Below, in pieces: positions 10,371 through 20,381 of a DNA stretch of 64,000 nt. The notes beneath the pieces are model-generated. The model was not told the origin of the DNA, searched no databases, and saw only the letters and a program-made list of their open reading frames with translations. The DNA lies in assembly GCA_016722285.1 (NCBI GenBank), contig JADKGI010000008.1:124001-188000 (forward strand), in the 5' to 3' direction. A program made the translations under genes and the position numbers. Source of the DNA: Saprospiraceae bacterium. GTDB taxonomy: Bacteria; Bacteroidota; Bacteroidia; Chitinophagales; Saprospiraceae. Position 1 is the stretch's first letter. Each line of letters starts with the position of its first letter.

Positions 10371-10378
10371 CAAAGATA
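10371..10378 (-). promoter_or_regulatory. Putative -7 box (TATCTTTG) of the DUF47-pit operon
   Basis: On the minus strand TATCTTTG matches the Bacteroidota -7 consensus TAnnTTTG and ends 28 bases before the ATG at 10343. No clear -33 TTTG was found. The placement supports the internal start of the DUF47 gene. Confidence 0.5.
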
Positions 10379-10453
10379 AAACTTTACCTCTTTCCTAATA
10401 AGATACGTTAACCGATTTTATAAATTAGTTTTTTTAAGAAAAATGGATTTCAA

Positions 10454-11512
10454 CTAATCTTCAGTTTGAATCTCAATTTCTTCTTGCTTCTTTGTAATAA
10501 AAGTAATGAATGTGTATAAAGCTACAGAAGCTATCAAAACGTAATAATATGTAAAGAACCTCCATATAGATACGATGAGAAAAGAAATCTCGGAAGGAAT
10601 ACTTTTACCAAAAATCAATAAAAAAGACGCTTCAGCCCCACCTGACGCTCCGGGAGTTGGAATAAAAAGCATTGTAACATAGACAATCCATTGCCTGACA
10701 TAGATCTGAACCAAATTAAAATCGATTTCGAATGCGTGCAAAATAACTGTGAGGACAGAAAATTTTGCCGCCCATTGAATAAATAATACTAAAATCCCTA
10801 CAAGCATCCTTAGCTTCCCATGTTTCCACGCTTTTATAAAGTTTATTTTCATATCATTGATGCCTTGATAAAATCTGGATTTTATATCATAAATTTTTTG
10901 CCTTAACCTGTCAGGCAAGTAATGCAGAGGCCTGAAGGCACCAGGTATTAAATTATACCTCAATAAATAATAATATAGTATAAAGAATAAAATAATTAAT
11001 AAAATGGTGAAGGCATTATTTGTGAAAAACTGGGTAAGCCCAAGACCTATTTGATAAACAAGTTGTTGGGAAAAAAATATTGCCATAATAACCCCGAAAA
11101 TATAAAAAAACAAATCTTCAATAATACCCCAGGTCAACATAAAGCCAACATTTCCGGGATTGAACCCTTTGTTAAGTAAAAGGGCAGCTTTAACCGGAGC
11201 CCCACCAACAGCGGTTGGGCTTAATGCGGAGGCCAGTTCGGCCGTCATGACTATTCTTAGAGCATCCCTGTATCTGATGTTCTCTCCTAAAAAAAGTGAC
11301 CACATTCGTACCCTGAAAGCATACCCTAACCATGGTATGAGCATTAACAGTGCCATTGCCATTACATGGTAATAGCTCAATTTGTTCAAATATGATAAAA
11401 GACTTTTTTCTGTCGTTGATAAGACGAAAATAATATGTGCCAAAACACCAAACCCAATAAATAATATCAGTCTGTTGACAATTAGTTTAAAATTCAGTTT
11501 GGAATTTGACAT
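10454..11512 (-). CDS. Lysylphosphatidylglycerol synthase-type transmembrane protein (UPF0104, flippase-like)
   Basis: This 352-residue integral membrane protein has about eight hydrophobic segments. Family motifs include SALSPTAVGGAPVKAALLL and FIPTPGASGGAEASFLLIFG, characteristic of the UPF0104/YbhN group. The group is related to the membrane domain of MprF. Members are thought to move lipids across the inner membrane, but the substrate cannot be read from sequence. The soluble aminoacyl-transfer domain of MprF is absent. The gene stands alone on the minus strand and is divergent from the PKD protein gene. Confidence 0.85.
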   Translation of the reverse strand: MSNSKLNFKLIVNRLILFIGFGVLAHIIFVLSTTEKSLLSYLNKLSYYHVMAMALLMLIPWLGYAFRVRMWSLFLGENIRYRDALRIVMTAELASALSPTAVGGAPVKAALLLNKGFNPGNVGFMLTWGIIEDLFFYIFGVIMAIFFSQQLVYQIGLGLTQFFTNNAFTILLIILFFILYYYLLRYNLIPGAFRPLHYLPDRLRQKIYDIKSRFYQGINDMKINFIKAWKHGKLRMLVGILVLFIQWAAKFSVLTVILHAFEIDFNLVQIYVRQWIVYVTMLFIPTPGASGGAEASFLLIFGKSIPSEISFLIVSIWRFFTYYYVLIASVALYTFITFITKKQEEIEIQTED

Positions 11513-11656
11513 CTATAAAATTACTTGTTTTATCAATCATCTGCTATAAAAACAATTTTTTTCAGAAAAGTTAAAATTAATTTTCTGACAGGAATTTTTA
11601 TTTACAATAAAATTTAAGATGTAAAGTTATTATTTAATTAACTGCTTTTAAAATTA

Positions 11657-11664
11657 TAATTTTG
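11657..11664 (+). promoter_or_regulatory. Putative -7 box (TAATTTTG) of the PKD-protein gene
   Basis: TAATTTTG fits TAnnTTTG and lies 78 bases before the ATG at 11743. The 230-base divergent intergenic region around it is very AT-rich and shows no other obvious element. No -33 element is convincing. Confidence 0.35.
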
Positions 11665-11742
11665 TCCATTGGATTAATCAAAATGGTGGTTAAATAAATA
11701 CAACTTTTATTAGTTTTAAAATGTTTTTAACAAAAATCTTTA

Positions 11743-14020
11743 ATGGGTATCCTGAAAGAATATAAGATCTTTCTTTTTGTATGTTTATTGACCCTAATGC
11801 AATATTGTGCCTTTGGCTTGCATATCATTGGAGGAGATGTCACATATAAATGTCTGGGATTAGATACGATAAACAAAGAAGTAGAGTTTGAAATCACTTT
11901 CACAATGTATAGAGATAGTAGGAGTGGAGGCTCAATTTGATAGTCCGGCAAATTTTGGAATATACAGAGGACAAGGAAATAGTTGGTCATTTGTGCGAAC
12001 CATTGCTAATATTCGGGTAGAAAATGTGTCTGATATTGACATTGCAACTGGAAATCCATGCATTTTAGTTCCGGTAAATGTTGGAGTGCAAAAGGGTGTT
12101 TATATATTTAATGTTAGGTTACCCATAATTTCACAAAGTTATTTTATTTCATATCAACGATGTTGCAGAAACAATACAATTCTGAATTTAATCAACCCAG
12201 GTGGTACCGGTGCTGCATTTACAACTGAAATTACTCCCGATGCTCAATTGTCATGTAACAATAGTCCCACATTCAACGGATTTCCGCCGGTAGTAATTTG
12301 TGTCAACAGACCGATAAATTTTGATCATTCTGCACGTGATATAGATGGTGACAGTCTGGTTTATGAGTTTTGCTCACCTGTAACTGCAGGAGGAACTGAT
12401 GGAGCCACAACACCGGGATCACCTGCATCCTGCACAGGGGTTACGCCTAATCCTCAAAGTTGTCCTCCCCCTTATCAGGAAGTAGTCTTTGCAGCACCTA
12501 ATTTTTCTTTTGATAAGCCTATGGGCGGCAATCCAGTCGTTTTTATTAATTCAAAAACAGGAATTATTGACGGCTCACCCAATCTGTTAGGTCAATATGT
12601 GGTAGGGGTTTGTGTCCGTGAATATCGAAAGGGCAAACTCATTGGAACATTAAAACGGGATTTTCAATTTAATGTAACCACTTGTGAAGTCGCAGTAAAT
12701 GCTGACTTAAAGGCGCAACTTGAAAATAATGGTCAATATTCTGTAAATAGCTGCGGAGCTTTTACAATAGATTTTATAAATTTAAGTACAGATACCAGAT
12801 ATATTCAAAATTATTATTGGGAGTTTGATATAAAAGGTCAGAAAAAGATATTTGACACAAGAAATGTAACAGTGACATTCCCTGGTCTCGGGGTGTACGA
12901 AGCCAAAATGATATTAAATAAGGATTTGCCAGCACTTGCTGAATGTTCTGATACCGCATCGATAACGGTAAATGTGTATCCATCTATAAAAACAGATTAC
13001 GAATTTGCTTATGACACCTGTGTTGCGGGGCCTATTTTGTTTAAGGATAAGTCTGTAAGTGGAGCAGGTCCAATCCAAAAATATACCTGGCGATTTGACA
13101 ACGAAGGAGCATCATCTATTAAGAATCCGGCTTTCGAGTTTGAAAAACCCGGGTTAAAATCTGTCAGACTGATTTCTGAAGACATCAATCTATGCAAAGA
13201 TACGATGACCAAAGCAATAAATTATTTTCCTGTCCCTTCTTTGATTATCATAGAGCCAAATACCTTTACAGGGTGTCAGCCGGCAACTATTTTTTTTAAT
13301 AATTTGAGCACACCCATAGACGAAACCTATAAGTTGGAATGGGATTTTGGCGATGGCACTACGGGTACAGCAATCAGCCCAACCCATGTTTTTAATGAGA
13401 CTGGTACTTATGCCGTAAAGCTTAAGCTGACATCGCCCATAGGATGTCAGACTTTCAAAACCTGGCCAAGTCTGATCAAAGTCGTGCCCAGTCCGAAAGC
13501 AGCATTTTCATATACTCCTGAAGAACCGAATCTGTCAGACAACACGGTGGACTTCAGAGATGAGTCCACGGGAGGAGTTGCATATTTATGGAAATTTGAT
13601 TCTATAGGAGTGTCTCTGATAAAAAATCCCTCTTTTACTTTCAGGGATACCGGGGTTTTTAATGTTGAGCAGATCGTGCTGCACTCCTCGGGTTGTTCAG
13701 ATACTGCCAGAGCTGTTATTTCTATTTATCCTGTTGTCAAGCTTTTTATGCCAAATGCATTTTCACCCAATAATGATGGGTTGAATGATGTTTTTATACC
13801 AATTGGAAGTTTTTTTGGCGTGAGAAACTATAATTTTACTATCTGGAATCGATGGGGAGATAAGGTTTTTGATACGAATGAAACCAATGTAGGGTGGAAT
13901 GGACAGAGGAACAACAGTGGAGCTACCGCTTCACCAGGTGTCTATGCATACCTGCTGGAATATATAGATCCGCTAGGTAACAGACAATTGCTAAAAGGCT
14001 ATTGCACTCTTGTAAGATAA
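11743..14020 (+). CDS. Secreted PKD-domain surface protein with type B T9SS sorting domain (frameshifted)
   Basis: The full product is about 759 residues. It has a signal peptide (IFLFVCLLTLMQYCAFG), a Cys-containing N-terminal region (CCRNNTILN), several PKD-like domains (for example WDFGDGTTGTAISPTHVFNE), and a C-terminal gliding-motility-associated domain with MPNAFSPNNDGLNDVF and WNRWGDKVFD. That terminal domain directs export by the type IX system. The frame breaks at about 11927-11930. The first frame ends RSGGSI, and adding one base gives RSGGAQFDSPANFGIYRG, continuous with the rest. The ligand or role on the cell surface is unknown; adhesion is a reasonable guess. Confidence 0.88.
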
Positions 14021-14037
14021 TGAGAGTCGATCAGACA

Positions 14038-14075
14038 TGACCATTATCATTAATTAAATCCATGGTCAACTTTTA
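14038..14075 (+). terminator. Possible terminator hairpin after the PKD-protein gene
   Basis: A perfect 7-bp inverted repeat, TGACCAT at 14038-14044 and ATGGTCA at 14062-14068, starts 18 bases after the stop codon and is followed by a short T run. The 17-base loop and weak U tract make it only a candidate. Confidence 0.35.
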
Positions 14076-14094
14076 ATATTTATTCAGATTATGT

Positions 14095-14102
14095 TAGCTT
14101 TG
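14095..14102 (+). promoter_or_regulatory. Putative -7 box (TAGCTTTG) of feoAB
   Basis: TAGCTTTG matches TAnnTTTG and ends 30 bases before the feoA ATG. A palindrome lies immediately downstream, where transcription should start. Confidence 0.5.
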
Positions 14103-14110
14103 CAATTTTA

Positions 14111-14123
14111 ATTTAGTCTAAAT
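14111..14123 (+). promoter_or_regulatory. Putative metalloregulator operator at feoAB
   Basis: ATTTAGTCTAAAT is a 13-base palindrome with perfect 6-base arms around a central T. It sits eight bases after the -7 box and nine bases before the feoA start. The TTAG...CTAA half-sites resemble those recognised by DtxR/IdeR-type repressors. That resemblance and the iron-transport genes downstream suggest iron-dependent repression. No binding evidence is available from sequence alone. Confidence 0.45.
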
Positions 14124-14132
14124 AATACATAT

Positions 14133-14360
14133 ATGGATACCTTATCTTCATTGATGCCAGGAGAAGCTGGGATGGTGGTTTCCATAGATTTAGGATCATT
14201 TACCTGTAAGTTGTTGAGCTTAGGCATTTTGCCTAAGTCTAGAGTAATCATGGTGCGAAGGTCTCCTTTTGGAGATGCATATTATATAAAAATCGAAAAC
14301 TACCAGATGGCTGTCAGAAAGTCTGAGGCGGACACTATTTTTATACGCAAGCTATTATGA
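14133..14360 (+). CDS. feoA: FeoA family ferrous iron transport protein
   Basis: This small 75-residue SH3-like protein has the FeoA pattern: an N-terminal LSSLMPGEAGMVVSI, a central LLSLGILPKSRVIMV and a C-terminal GDAYYIKIENYQMAVRKSEA. FeoA acts at the inner face of the membrane with FeoB in Fe(II) uptake. Its TGA overlaps the feoB ATG in an ATGA junction, so the two are translationally coupled. A promoter box and a palindromic operator candidate lie upstream. Confidence 0.92.
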   Translation: MDTLSSLMPGEAGMVVSIDLGSFTCKLLSLGILPKSRVIMVRRSPFGDAYYIKIENYQMAVRKSEADTIFIRKLL

Positions 14361-16477
14361 GTATAAAAACTAATTTCAGGATCGGGATTATCGGAAATCC
14401 CAATTCAGGGAAATCATCTTTATTTAATTTTCTGACAGGTCTAAAGCAAGATGTTTCCAATTTTCCAGGTGTTACTATTGATAAGAGATCCGGGACTTAT
14501 ATTACAAAATCAAACCAAGAAATTGAACTGATTGATCTTCCAGGCACTTATAGTGTTTTTCCAAATTCTATTGAAGAAAAAATTGTAATTAATATACTTA
14601 CAAATGAATCAAATCCATTCTACCCTGATCTCATAGTTTATGTAGCGGATATAACCCAACTTGAAAGACATCTATTATTTGCCACCCAACTCATAGACTT
14701 GGGATTTCCAATGATATTTGTACTAAATATGGCTGATCTGGTTGAAGGAAAAGTACTTAATATTAATACATCCGTATTATCAGATTACTTACAATCTGTA
14801 GTTTTAGTTACCTCTGTGAGAAATGGAATTAATCTGATAACTCTTGCCGAAAGCATAGATGACAATGTTACTAATTTGCGAATCAGACCGGAACATAAAA
14901 TTTATGAATTGCCCCAAAAGGAAAAGGACACAATATTAAGGATAAAAGAGCAACTCAATTTAAAAAGCACCTATCTCGCAAAATTAGATGCGCACCATTA
15001 TCAATGGTTAAGCCATTTAACTAACAATCAAAAAACGCTTATAACAGGTATTATTGGTAAAACATCTTTTATTGATATCAGATCGCAGGTAGAAGAGATC
15101 ATGGAGAGGTACAGAGATTATGGACCCATTGTAAAACAAACAGTCTCCATTCCATATAATGCAAATAAAACAGCTACTGATAAAATAGATAAATGGATAA
15201 CGAATAGATTTTTCGGGCCAATTTTTTTCTTTGCGATAATGCTTTTTGTATTCCAGTCTATTTTTAACTGGGCAAAAGTACCTATGGATATTATTGAAAA
15301 AAGTTTTGTTTATGCAAGCAGCCATTTAAATGATACTTTGCCAGCATCCTGGTTTTCAGATCTGATTACTAATGGATTATTACCTGGATTGGCAGGTGTT
15401 TTGGTATTTATACCACAAATTGCGATTTTATTTTTTCTGATTGCTATACTTGAAGAGACAGGCTATATGAGTAGGGTAGTGTATATGTTTGATGGTTTAC
15501 TTCAGAAATTTGGTATGAATGGCCGAAGTATGGTGTCGTTGATCTCGAGTGCAGCTTGTGCTATCCCAGCCATCATGTCAGCAAGAACAATCAGTAATCC
15601 AAAGGAGCGGCTTATTACTATCATGGTTAGCCCACTTATAAGTTGTTCTGCAAGATTACCTGTTTATGCTGTCCTTATAGGTTTTGTTGTGCCATCTACA
15701 ACTGTTTTCGGTTTTTTAAATGCACAAGGTCTCGCATTTATGGGTTTGTATTTATTGGGTATATTGGCTGTTTTAGTTTCCGGATATATTTTTAAGTTTA
15801 TCATCAAATCAGAATCCCCTTCATTTCTTATGATGGAGCTTCCAAATTATAAACCTCCATTATGGAAAAATGTATTTATAACAGTAAAAGAAAAGGTATT
15901 TTCCTTTATTGGCGGTGCAGGTAAGATCATAGTTTTTATTTCAATTATACTTTGGTTTCTTGCCAGTTTTGGCCCTGGTAATAGTTTAAAGAATGCTGAA
16001 AAAAGTGCATCTGTATTATCAGATTCACTGAGACTCAGCCAAAGTGAAAGAAATAATCTTATTGCCGCTTATAGGCTTGAAGAATCGTATATTGGAAAAT
16101 CAGGAAAGCTTATTGAACCATTAATTTCTCCACTCGGATTTGATTGGAAAATTGGTATTGCTATTATTACATCATTTGCAGCAAGAGAAGTTTTTGTTGG
16201 AACAATGTCCACAATTTATAGTATTGGAAGTGATAATGACACAAAAACAGTTCGTGAAAAAATGGCAGATGAAATTCGACCAGGTACAAATCAAAAACTA
16301 TACGATGTAAAGACGTCTATGGCATTACTCGTATTTTATGTCTTTGCTATGCAATGTATGAGTACATTGGCCATCACAAAAAAAGAAACAAACTCCTGGA
16401 AATGGCCGATAGTTCAGTTTTTATTTATGGGAGCACTTGCATATATGGGATCTTATCTGGCCTACCATATTTTTTAA
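14357..16477 (+). CDS. feoB: Ferrous iron transporter FeoB
   Basis: The 706-residue inner-membrane Fe(II) transporter has an N-terminal G-protein domain. G1 is GNPNSGKSS at residues 13-21, followed by switch-I threonine in FPGVTIDKRSG, DLPGTYS as G3 and NMADL as G4. The membrane part carries the Gate motifs, including SSAACAIPAIMSARTI and SPLISCSARLPVY with conserved cysteines. Length and frame are normal. It overlaps feoA by four bases. No feoC is present; about 100 bases of non-coding sequence separate it from recN. Confidence 0.97.
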   Translation: MSIKTNFRIGIIGNPNSGKSSLFNFLTGLKQDVSNFPGVTIDKRSGTYITKSNQEIELIDLPGTYSVFPNSIEEKIVINILTNESNPFYPDLIVYVADITQLERHLLFATQLIDLGFPMIFVLNMADLVEGKVLNINTSVLSDYLQSVVLVTSVRNGINLITLAESIDDNVTNLRIRPEHKIYELPQKEKDTILRIKEQLNLKSTYLAKLDAHHYQWLSHLTNNQKTLITGIIGKTSFIDIRSQVEEIMERYRDYGPIVKQTVSIPYNANKTATDKIDKWITNRFFGPIFFFAIMLFVFQSIFNWAKVPMDIIEKSFVYASSHLNDTLPASWFSDLITNGLLPGLAGVLVFIPQIAILFFLIAILEETGYMSRVVYMFDGLLQKFGMNGRSMVSLISSAACAIPAIMSARTISNPKERLITIMVSPLISCSARLPVYAVLIGFVVPSTTVFGFLNAQGLAFMGLYLLGILAVLVSGYIFKFIIKSESPSFLMMELPNYKPPLWKNVFITVKEKVFSFIGGAGKIIVFISIILWFLASFGPGNSLKNAEKSASVLSDSLRLSQSERNNLIAAYRLEESYIGKSGKLIEPLISPLGFDWKIGIAIITSFAAREVFVGTMSTIYSIGSDNDTKTVREKMADEIRPGTNQKLYDVKTSMALLVFYVFAMQCMSTLAITKKETNSWKWPIVQFLFMGALAYMGSYLAYHIF

Positions 16478-16562
16478 TTTCATACCTTTAAGTACAATAA
16501 TTTAATAGTTACTGGTTAAACTTTGGAGACAGAATGCAGAGTCTTAAATTTAGGAATTTTAT

Positions 16563-16570
16563 TACCTTTG
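16563..16570 (+). promoter_or_regulatory. Putative -7 box (TACCTTTG) of recN
   Basis: TACCTTTG matches TAnnTTTG but lies only ten bases before the recN ATG, which would leave a very short leader. The match is good and the spacing is unusual, so confidence is modest. Confidence 0.35.
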
Positions 16571-16580
16571 TTCCAGAAAT

Positions 16581-18236
16581 ATGCTGAAGAAACTAGAAAT
16601 ACAAAATTATGCCATCATAGAGAAACTGGAAATATCTTTTTCAGAGGGGCTGACCATTATTACTGGTGAAACGGGTGCAGGAAAATCAATACTATTAGGT
16701 GCACTTGGTCTTATCATGGGCAAGAGAGCTGACACAAAAGTGCTTTATGTAGATAATATAAAGTGCTATGTGGAAGCTACTTTTAATATTACATCTTATA
16801 ACTTAAGGGATTTTTTTGAACAGGAAGAGATTGAGTATTTTGATGAACTTATAATCAGAAGAGAAATTTCTCAGAATGGCAAGAGTAGAGCTTTTATTAA
16901 TGATTCTCCTGTAACATTGGAAATATTGAGTTCCCTTACTGAAGAACTTATTGATATACATCAGCAGTTTGATACGTTGGATATTCAAAAACCTATTTTC
17001 CAAATTCAAATGATTGACGCTGTTGCAGGAAATCAACCATTGCTTAATAATTATTCCAGTGAATTTAAACAATACAAATCAGCAGCTCGGAAGTTAAGCG
17101 ACTTAAAAGAAAAAAGCAGGAATGCAAATCAGGAAATTGATTTTTTAAGTTTCCAAATGAATGAATTTGAAGAGGCTAATCTTAAAGAAAATGAAAAAGA
17201 TGATCTGGAGATCCAACTTGCAAAATTAACCGCTGCTGAGGAAATTAAGAAAAATTCTGGTATGCTCGCTCAAGGCTTATCTGAAGATCAATTCTCAGTA
17301 CTGAATCAGATACAAACACTAACAAATCAATTTGGAACAATCAGAAATTTTGATAGCATATTTAATGACATTTATGAGAGGTTAACATCAATCAAAGAAG
17401 AACTTTCAGATATTTCCAGAGAAGCATTAAAAATTGCTGAATCTACTGAGCAGGATGAAGAATCTATTTTTCAAATCAGTTCTAGACTAAGTATGATTTA
17501 TAGATTAGAGAATAAGCACGGTGTGAGTGATATAGCCAGCTTATTGGAAATAAAATCAAAAATTAAAGAAAAGCTTGACAGTTTTGGAGATATCTCTGAT
17601 ATTATCAATAGTTTGGAAAAGGATATGCGAAAAAGTGAAATAAAGCTTAATGAATTAGCAGTGGCATTATCCCAAAATCGCCATAAGGTTATTCCGGAAT
17701 TTGAGAATAAGGTTCACGAAATGTTGGTTTCACTGGCTATGGAGAATGCTTATATTCAAGTGAAAATCGAACAACTAAATTTTTTCAACCTTAATGGGAC
17801 CGATGATATTAGTATTTTATTTGCACCTAATAAAGGCAGTGCTTTTTTACCTCTTAAAGATACGGCTTCAGGTGGTGAATTATCAAGATTGGCCTTGTGT
17901 ATAAAATCTCAAGTGGCTGGGGCTATTACACTTCCAACACTTATTTATGACGAAATCGATGCAGGGGTATCAGGCGAAATAGCTCATAAAATGGGAAGAA
18001 TACTGACAGAAATGTCTGACGGACATCAGGTTATTTGTATAACCCACTCTCCCCAGATAGCAGCCAGAGCAGACTCACATTACTTTGTATTTAAGACCGA
18101 AACTCGGGAGCGTACTATAACATCTATGAAAGCACTGACCGTAGATGAACGAGTAGTGGAGATTGCTAAAATGTTGAGTGGGAATCCACCAACTGATATT
18201 GCAAAGGCAAATGCTAAGGAACTGATAGGACTCTGA
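16581..18236 (+). CDS. recN: DNA repair protein RecN
   Basis: RecN is an SMC-like ATPase that acts early in double-strand-break repair. The N-terminal Walker A is GETGAGKS around residues 29-36. A long coiled-coil middle (about 150-350) includes the family-typical LEIQNYAI start and IDIHQQFDTLDI segment. The C terminus has the ABC signature ASGGELSRLAL and Walker B LIYDEIDAGVSGE. At 551 residues the length is normal and the frame is intact. The MFS gene follows after eight bases. Confidence 0.97.
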   Translation: MLKKLEIQNYAIIEKLEISFSEGLTIITGETGAGKSILLGALGLIMGKRADTKVLYVDNIKCYVEATFNITSYNLRDFFEQEEIEYFDELIIRREISQNGKSRAFINDSPVTLEILSSLTEELIDIHQQFDTLDIQKPIFQIQMIDAVAGNQPLLNNYSSEFKQYKSAARKLSDLKEKSRNANQEIDFLSFQMNEFEEANLKENEKDDLEIQLAKLTAAEEIKKNSGMLAQGLSEDQFSVLNQIQTLTNQFGTIRNFDSIFNDIYERLTSIKEELSDISREALKIAESTEQDEESIFQISSRLSMIYRLENKHGVSDIASLLEIKSKIKEKLDSFGDISDIINSLEKDMRKSEIKLNELAVALSQNRHKVIPEFENKVHEMLVSLAMENAYIQVKIEQLNFFNLNGTDDISILFAPNKGSAFLPLKDTASGGELSRLALCIKSQVAGAITLPTLIYDEIDAGVSGEIAHKMGRILTEMSDGHQVICITHSPQIAARADSHYFVFKTETRERTITSMKALTVDERVVEIAKMLSGNPPTDIAKANAKELIGL

Positions 18237-18244
18237 TTACTTTT

Positions 18245-19453
18245 ATGACAAAGTATATTTTCAATATTTATAAGGATGCCTTTTCAGGATTGTCAACAAG
18301 CGTATGGCTTTTATGCTTCATAATGTTTATCAATCGTGCCGGGGCCATGGTACTGCCCTTCATGACTTTATATTTAACCACGAGCCTACATTTCAGTCTT
18401 ACTGATGCCGGTTGGATTATGGGTGCATACGGTCTAGGCAGTATAGCAGGAGCTTATATCGGAGGGCAACTTACTGACAGAATCGGGTATTACCATATTC
18501 AATTCTATTCTTTAATCTTTGGTGCCTCCTTGTTGATCTTATTGGTATTTCTAACCGGTTTTTTGTCTATCTTGTTAACCGTTTTCTTTTTTTCCTTGAT
18601 TTCAGATACTTTGCGCCCCGCAAACAGCGTGGCTATTGCAGCTTATGCAAAGCCTGAAAACAGAACGCGTTCATTTTCTCTAATGAGATTTGCCATTAAT
18701 CTTGGTTTTTCTATAGGCCCGGCCATGGGTGGAATTGTAGCGGGAAGTCTTGGGTTTAAATGGATTTTTGTAATTGATGCCCTGACATGCCTTTTTGCAG
18801 CGTACCTGCTTCATCGTTACCTTCCATACAAGCCAATATCTTCCAATATCAAAAGTGACTCCTATGCCAGAAATGAACAATCTGCCTATTCCGATAAAAA
18901 ATACCTGATCTTCATTTTCCTCGTCTGTATATATGCAGTATGCTTTTTTCAATTATTTACCAGCATTCCGGTATTCTGGGGGAAGGAATGGGGGTTTTCA
19001 GAAACAAAAATAGGCCTGTTACTGGCACTAAACGGTCTGATAATAGTAGTATTTGAGATGCCATTTATCCGACATTTAGAGCATATACAAAGATATATGG
19101 TGATGGTTTCAATAGGTAGTGCCTTGCTGATTACAGGGTTTATATGTCTTATAGCAGGGTGGATTCATATGATTCCGGCCCTCCTATTTATTGTATTTAT
19201 GACAGTTTCTGAAATGTTTGCCATGCCGTTTATGACAAACTATGCCGTATCAAAACCAAGCGAAAATAGAAGAGGTCAATATATGGCACTTTATTCGATG
19301 GCTTATGGTTTCGCTCATATATTAGCTCCGTTAGGTGGATTGTATATCGCTGATGTTTATGGCTTTAGAACCCTTTACTTAATGCTTATGCTACTCAGCA
19401 TCCTGGTTACTATCGGATTTTTTTCGATAAGAAGATCAAGCATCATAGCATAG
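18245..19453 (+). CDS. MFS transporter
   Basis: The 402-residue protein has about twelve hydrophobic helices and the MFS loop 2-3 motif GGQLTDRIGYY. It resembles multidrug or small-molecule exporters of the MFS_1 group, but the substrate cannot be inferred. It begins eight bases after recN and may be read through from it. It converges with folE, with 17 bases between the stops. Confidence 0.85.
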   Translation: MTKYIFNIYKDAFSGLSTSVWLLCFIMFINRAGAMVLPFMTLYLTTSLHFSLTDAGWIMGAYGLGSIAGAYIGGQLTDRIGYYHIQFYSLIFGASLLILLVFLTGFLSILLTVFFFSLISDTLRPANSVAIAAYAKPENRTRSFSLMRFAINLGFSIGPAMGGIVAGSLGFKWIFVIDALTCLFAAYLLHRYLPYKPISSNIKSDSYARNEQSAYSDKKYLIFIFLVCIYAVCFFQLFTSIPVFWGKEWGFSETKIGLLLALNGLIIVVFEMPFIRHLEHIQRYMVMVSIGSALLITGFICLIAGWIHMIPALLFIVFMTVSEMFAMPFMTNYAVSKPSENRRGQYMALYSMAYGFAHILAPLGGLYIADVYGFRTLYLMLMLLSILVTIGFFSIRRSSIIA

Positions 19454-19470
19454 TCAAAGTAAATGGAAAC

Positions 19471-20205
19471 TCAATAAATGTATGATAAAAATTCTTCCCT
19501 GACTTTTTCATTTTCAAATTTACCTGAATATGAAGAAGTAACGGTACTGCTACTGGTATCTCTTACACCTCTGGATGAAACACACAGGTGAGTTGCTTCA
19601 ATCACAACAGCAACATGGTCTGACGCAACAGCTTTTTTTATTTCTTCAGCTATCTGTATTGTTAGTCTTTCCTGGACCTGAGGTCTTTTTGAATAGTATT
19701 CAACAATGCGGTTGAGCTTTGATAACCCGATGACTTTACCAGAAGATACATATGCTACATGAGCTTTTCCAATAATTGGAACGAAATGATGTTCACAGTT
19801 TGAAAAGAATGAAATATCTTTTTCTACAAGCATTTCATTATATTTATATTTGTTGTCAAACAATTTTATAGATGGTTTATTATATGGATTTAGACCACTA
19901 AATATTTCCTTAACATACATTTTTGCCACTCTGTGAGGGGTACCCATCAGGCTATCATCTGATAAATCCAGACCCAATATTTCCATAATAGATTTGAAGT
20001 GTCCTTCTATTTCAGCTATTTTTTGTTCATCAGTTTTATCAAAGGCATCACTTCTCAATGGAGTTTCAATGCCTGTAAACACATGGTCATCACCATCTTC
20101 ATCATGTTGTTGGCTGGCATTATTTGAATTGCTTTCAGAATAAGTAAAAATATCAGGTGTATCTAATTTTAATTTTTTGGGAAATATGGAATGTTTGTTG
20201 TTCAT
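19471..20205 (-). CDS. folE: GTP cyclohydrolase I
   Basis: FolE converts GTP to 7,8-dihydroneopterin triphosphate for folate or pterin synthesis. The 244-residue protein has an N-terminal extension of about 50 low-complexity acidic residues. The conserved core follows: DSLMGTPHRVAKMYVKEIF, FFSNCEHHFVPIIGKAHVAY (zinc Cys and catalytic His residues), GLSKLNRIVEYY, QERLTIQIA and EATHLCVSSRGV with the second zinc Cys. The frame is intact. It diverges from the first universal stress protein gene. Confidence 0.96.
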   Translation of the reverse strand: MNNKHSIFPKKLKLDTPDIFTYSESNSNNASQQHDEDGDDHVFTGIETPLRSDAFDKTDEQKIAEIEGHFKSIMEILGLDLSDDSLMGTPHRVAKMYVKEIFSGLNPYNKPSIKLFDNKYKYNEMLVEKDISFFSNCEHHFVPIIGKAHVAYVSSGKVIGLSKLNRIVEYYSKRPQVQERLTIQIAEEIKKAVASDHVAVVIEATHLCVSSRGVRDTSSSTVTSSYSGKFENEKVREEFLSYIY

Positions 20206-20353
20206 ACTATTTTTTTCACAAAAACATGCTTGTTAGAATATTGTTTAAGAAAAGGTAGTGTAAAATTGAACAAAAAATATTAAATCTCTGAAAAAGTGAT
20301 GTAAGTCAGAGCTATAAGTAATTGTTATCATACTGATAAAAATCTTTTGCTTC

Positions 20354-20361
20354 TACCTTTG
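20354..20361 (+). promoter_or_regulatory. Putative -7 box (TACCTTTG) of the first universal stress protein gene
   Basis: TACCTTTG matches TAnnTTTG and ends 20 bases before the ATG at 20382. No convincing -33 box is seen in the 176-base divergent intergenic region. Confidence 0.5.
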
Positions 20362-20381
20362 GATCAACAAAAGATTTAGAA

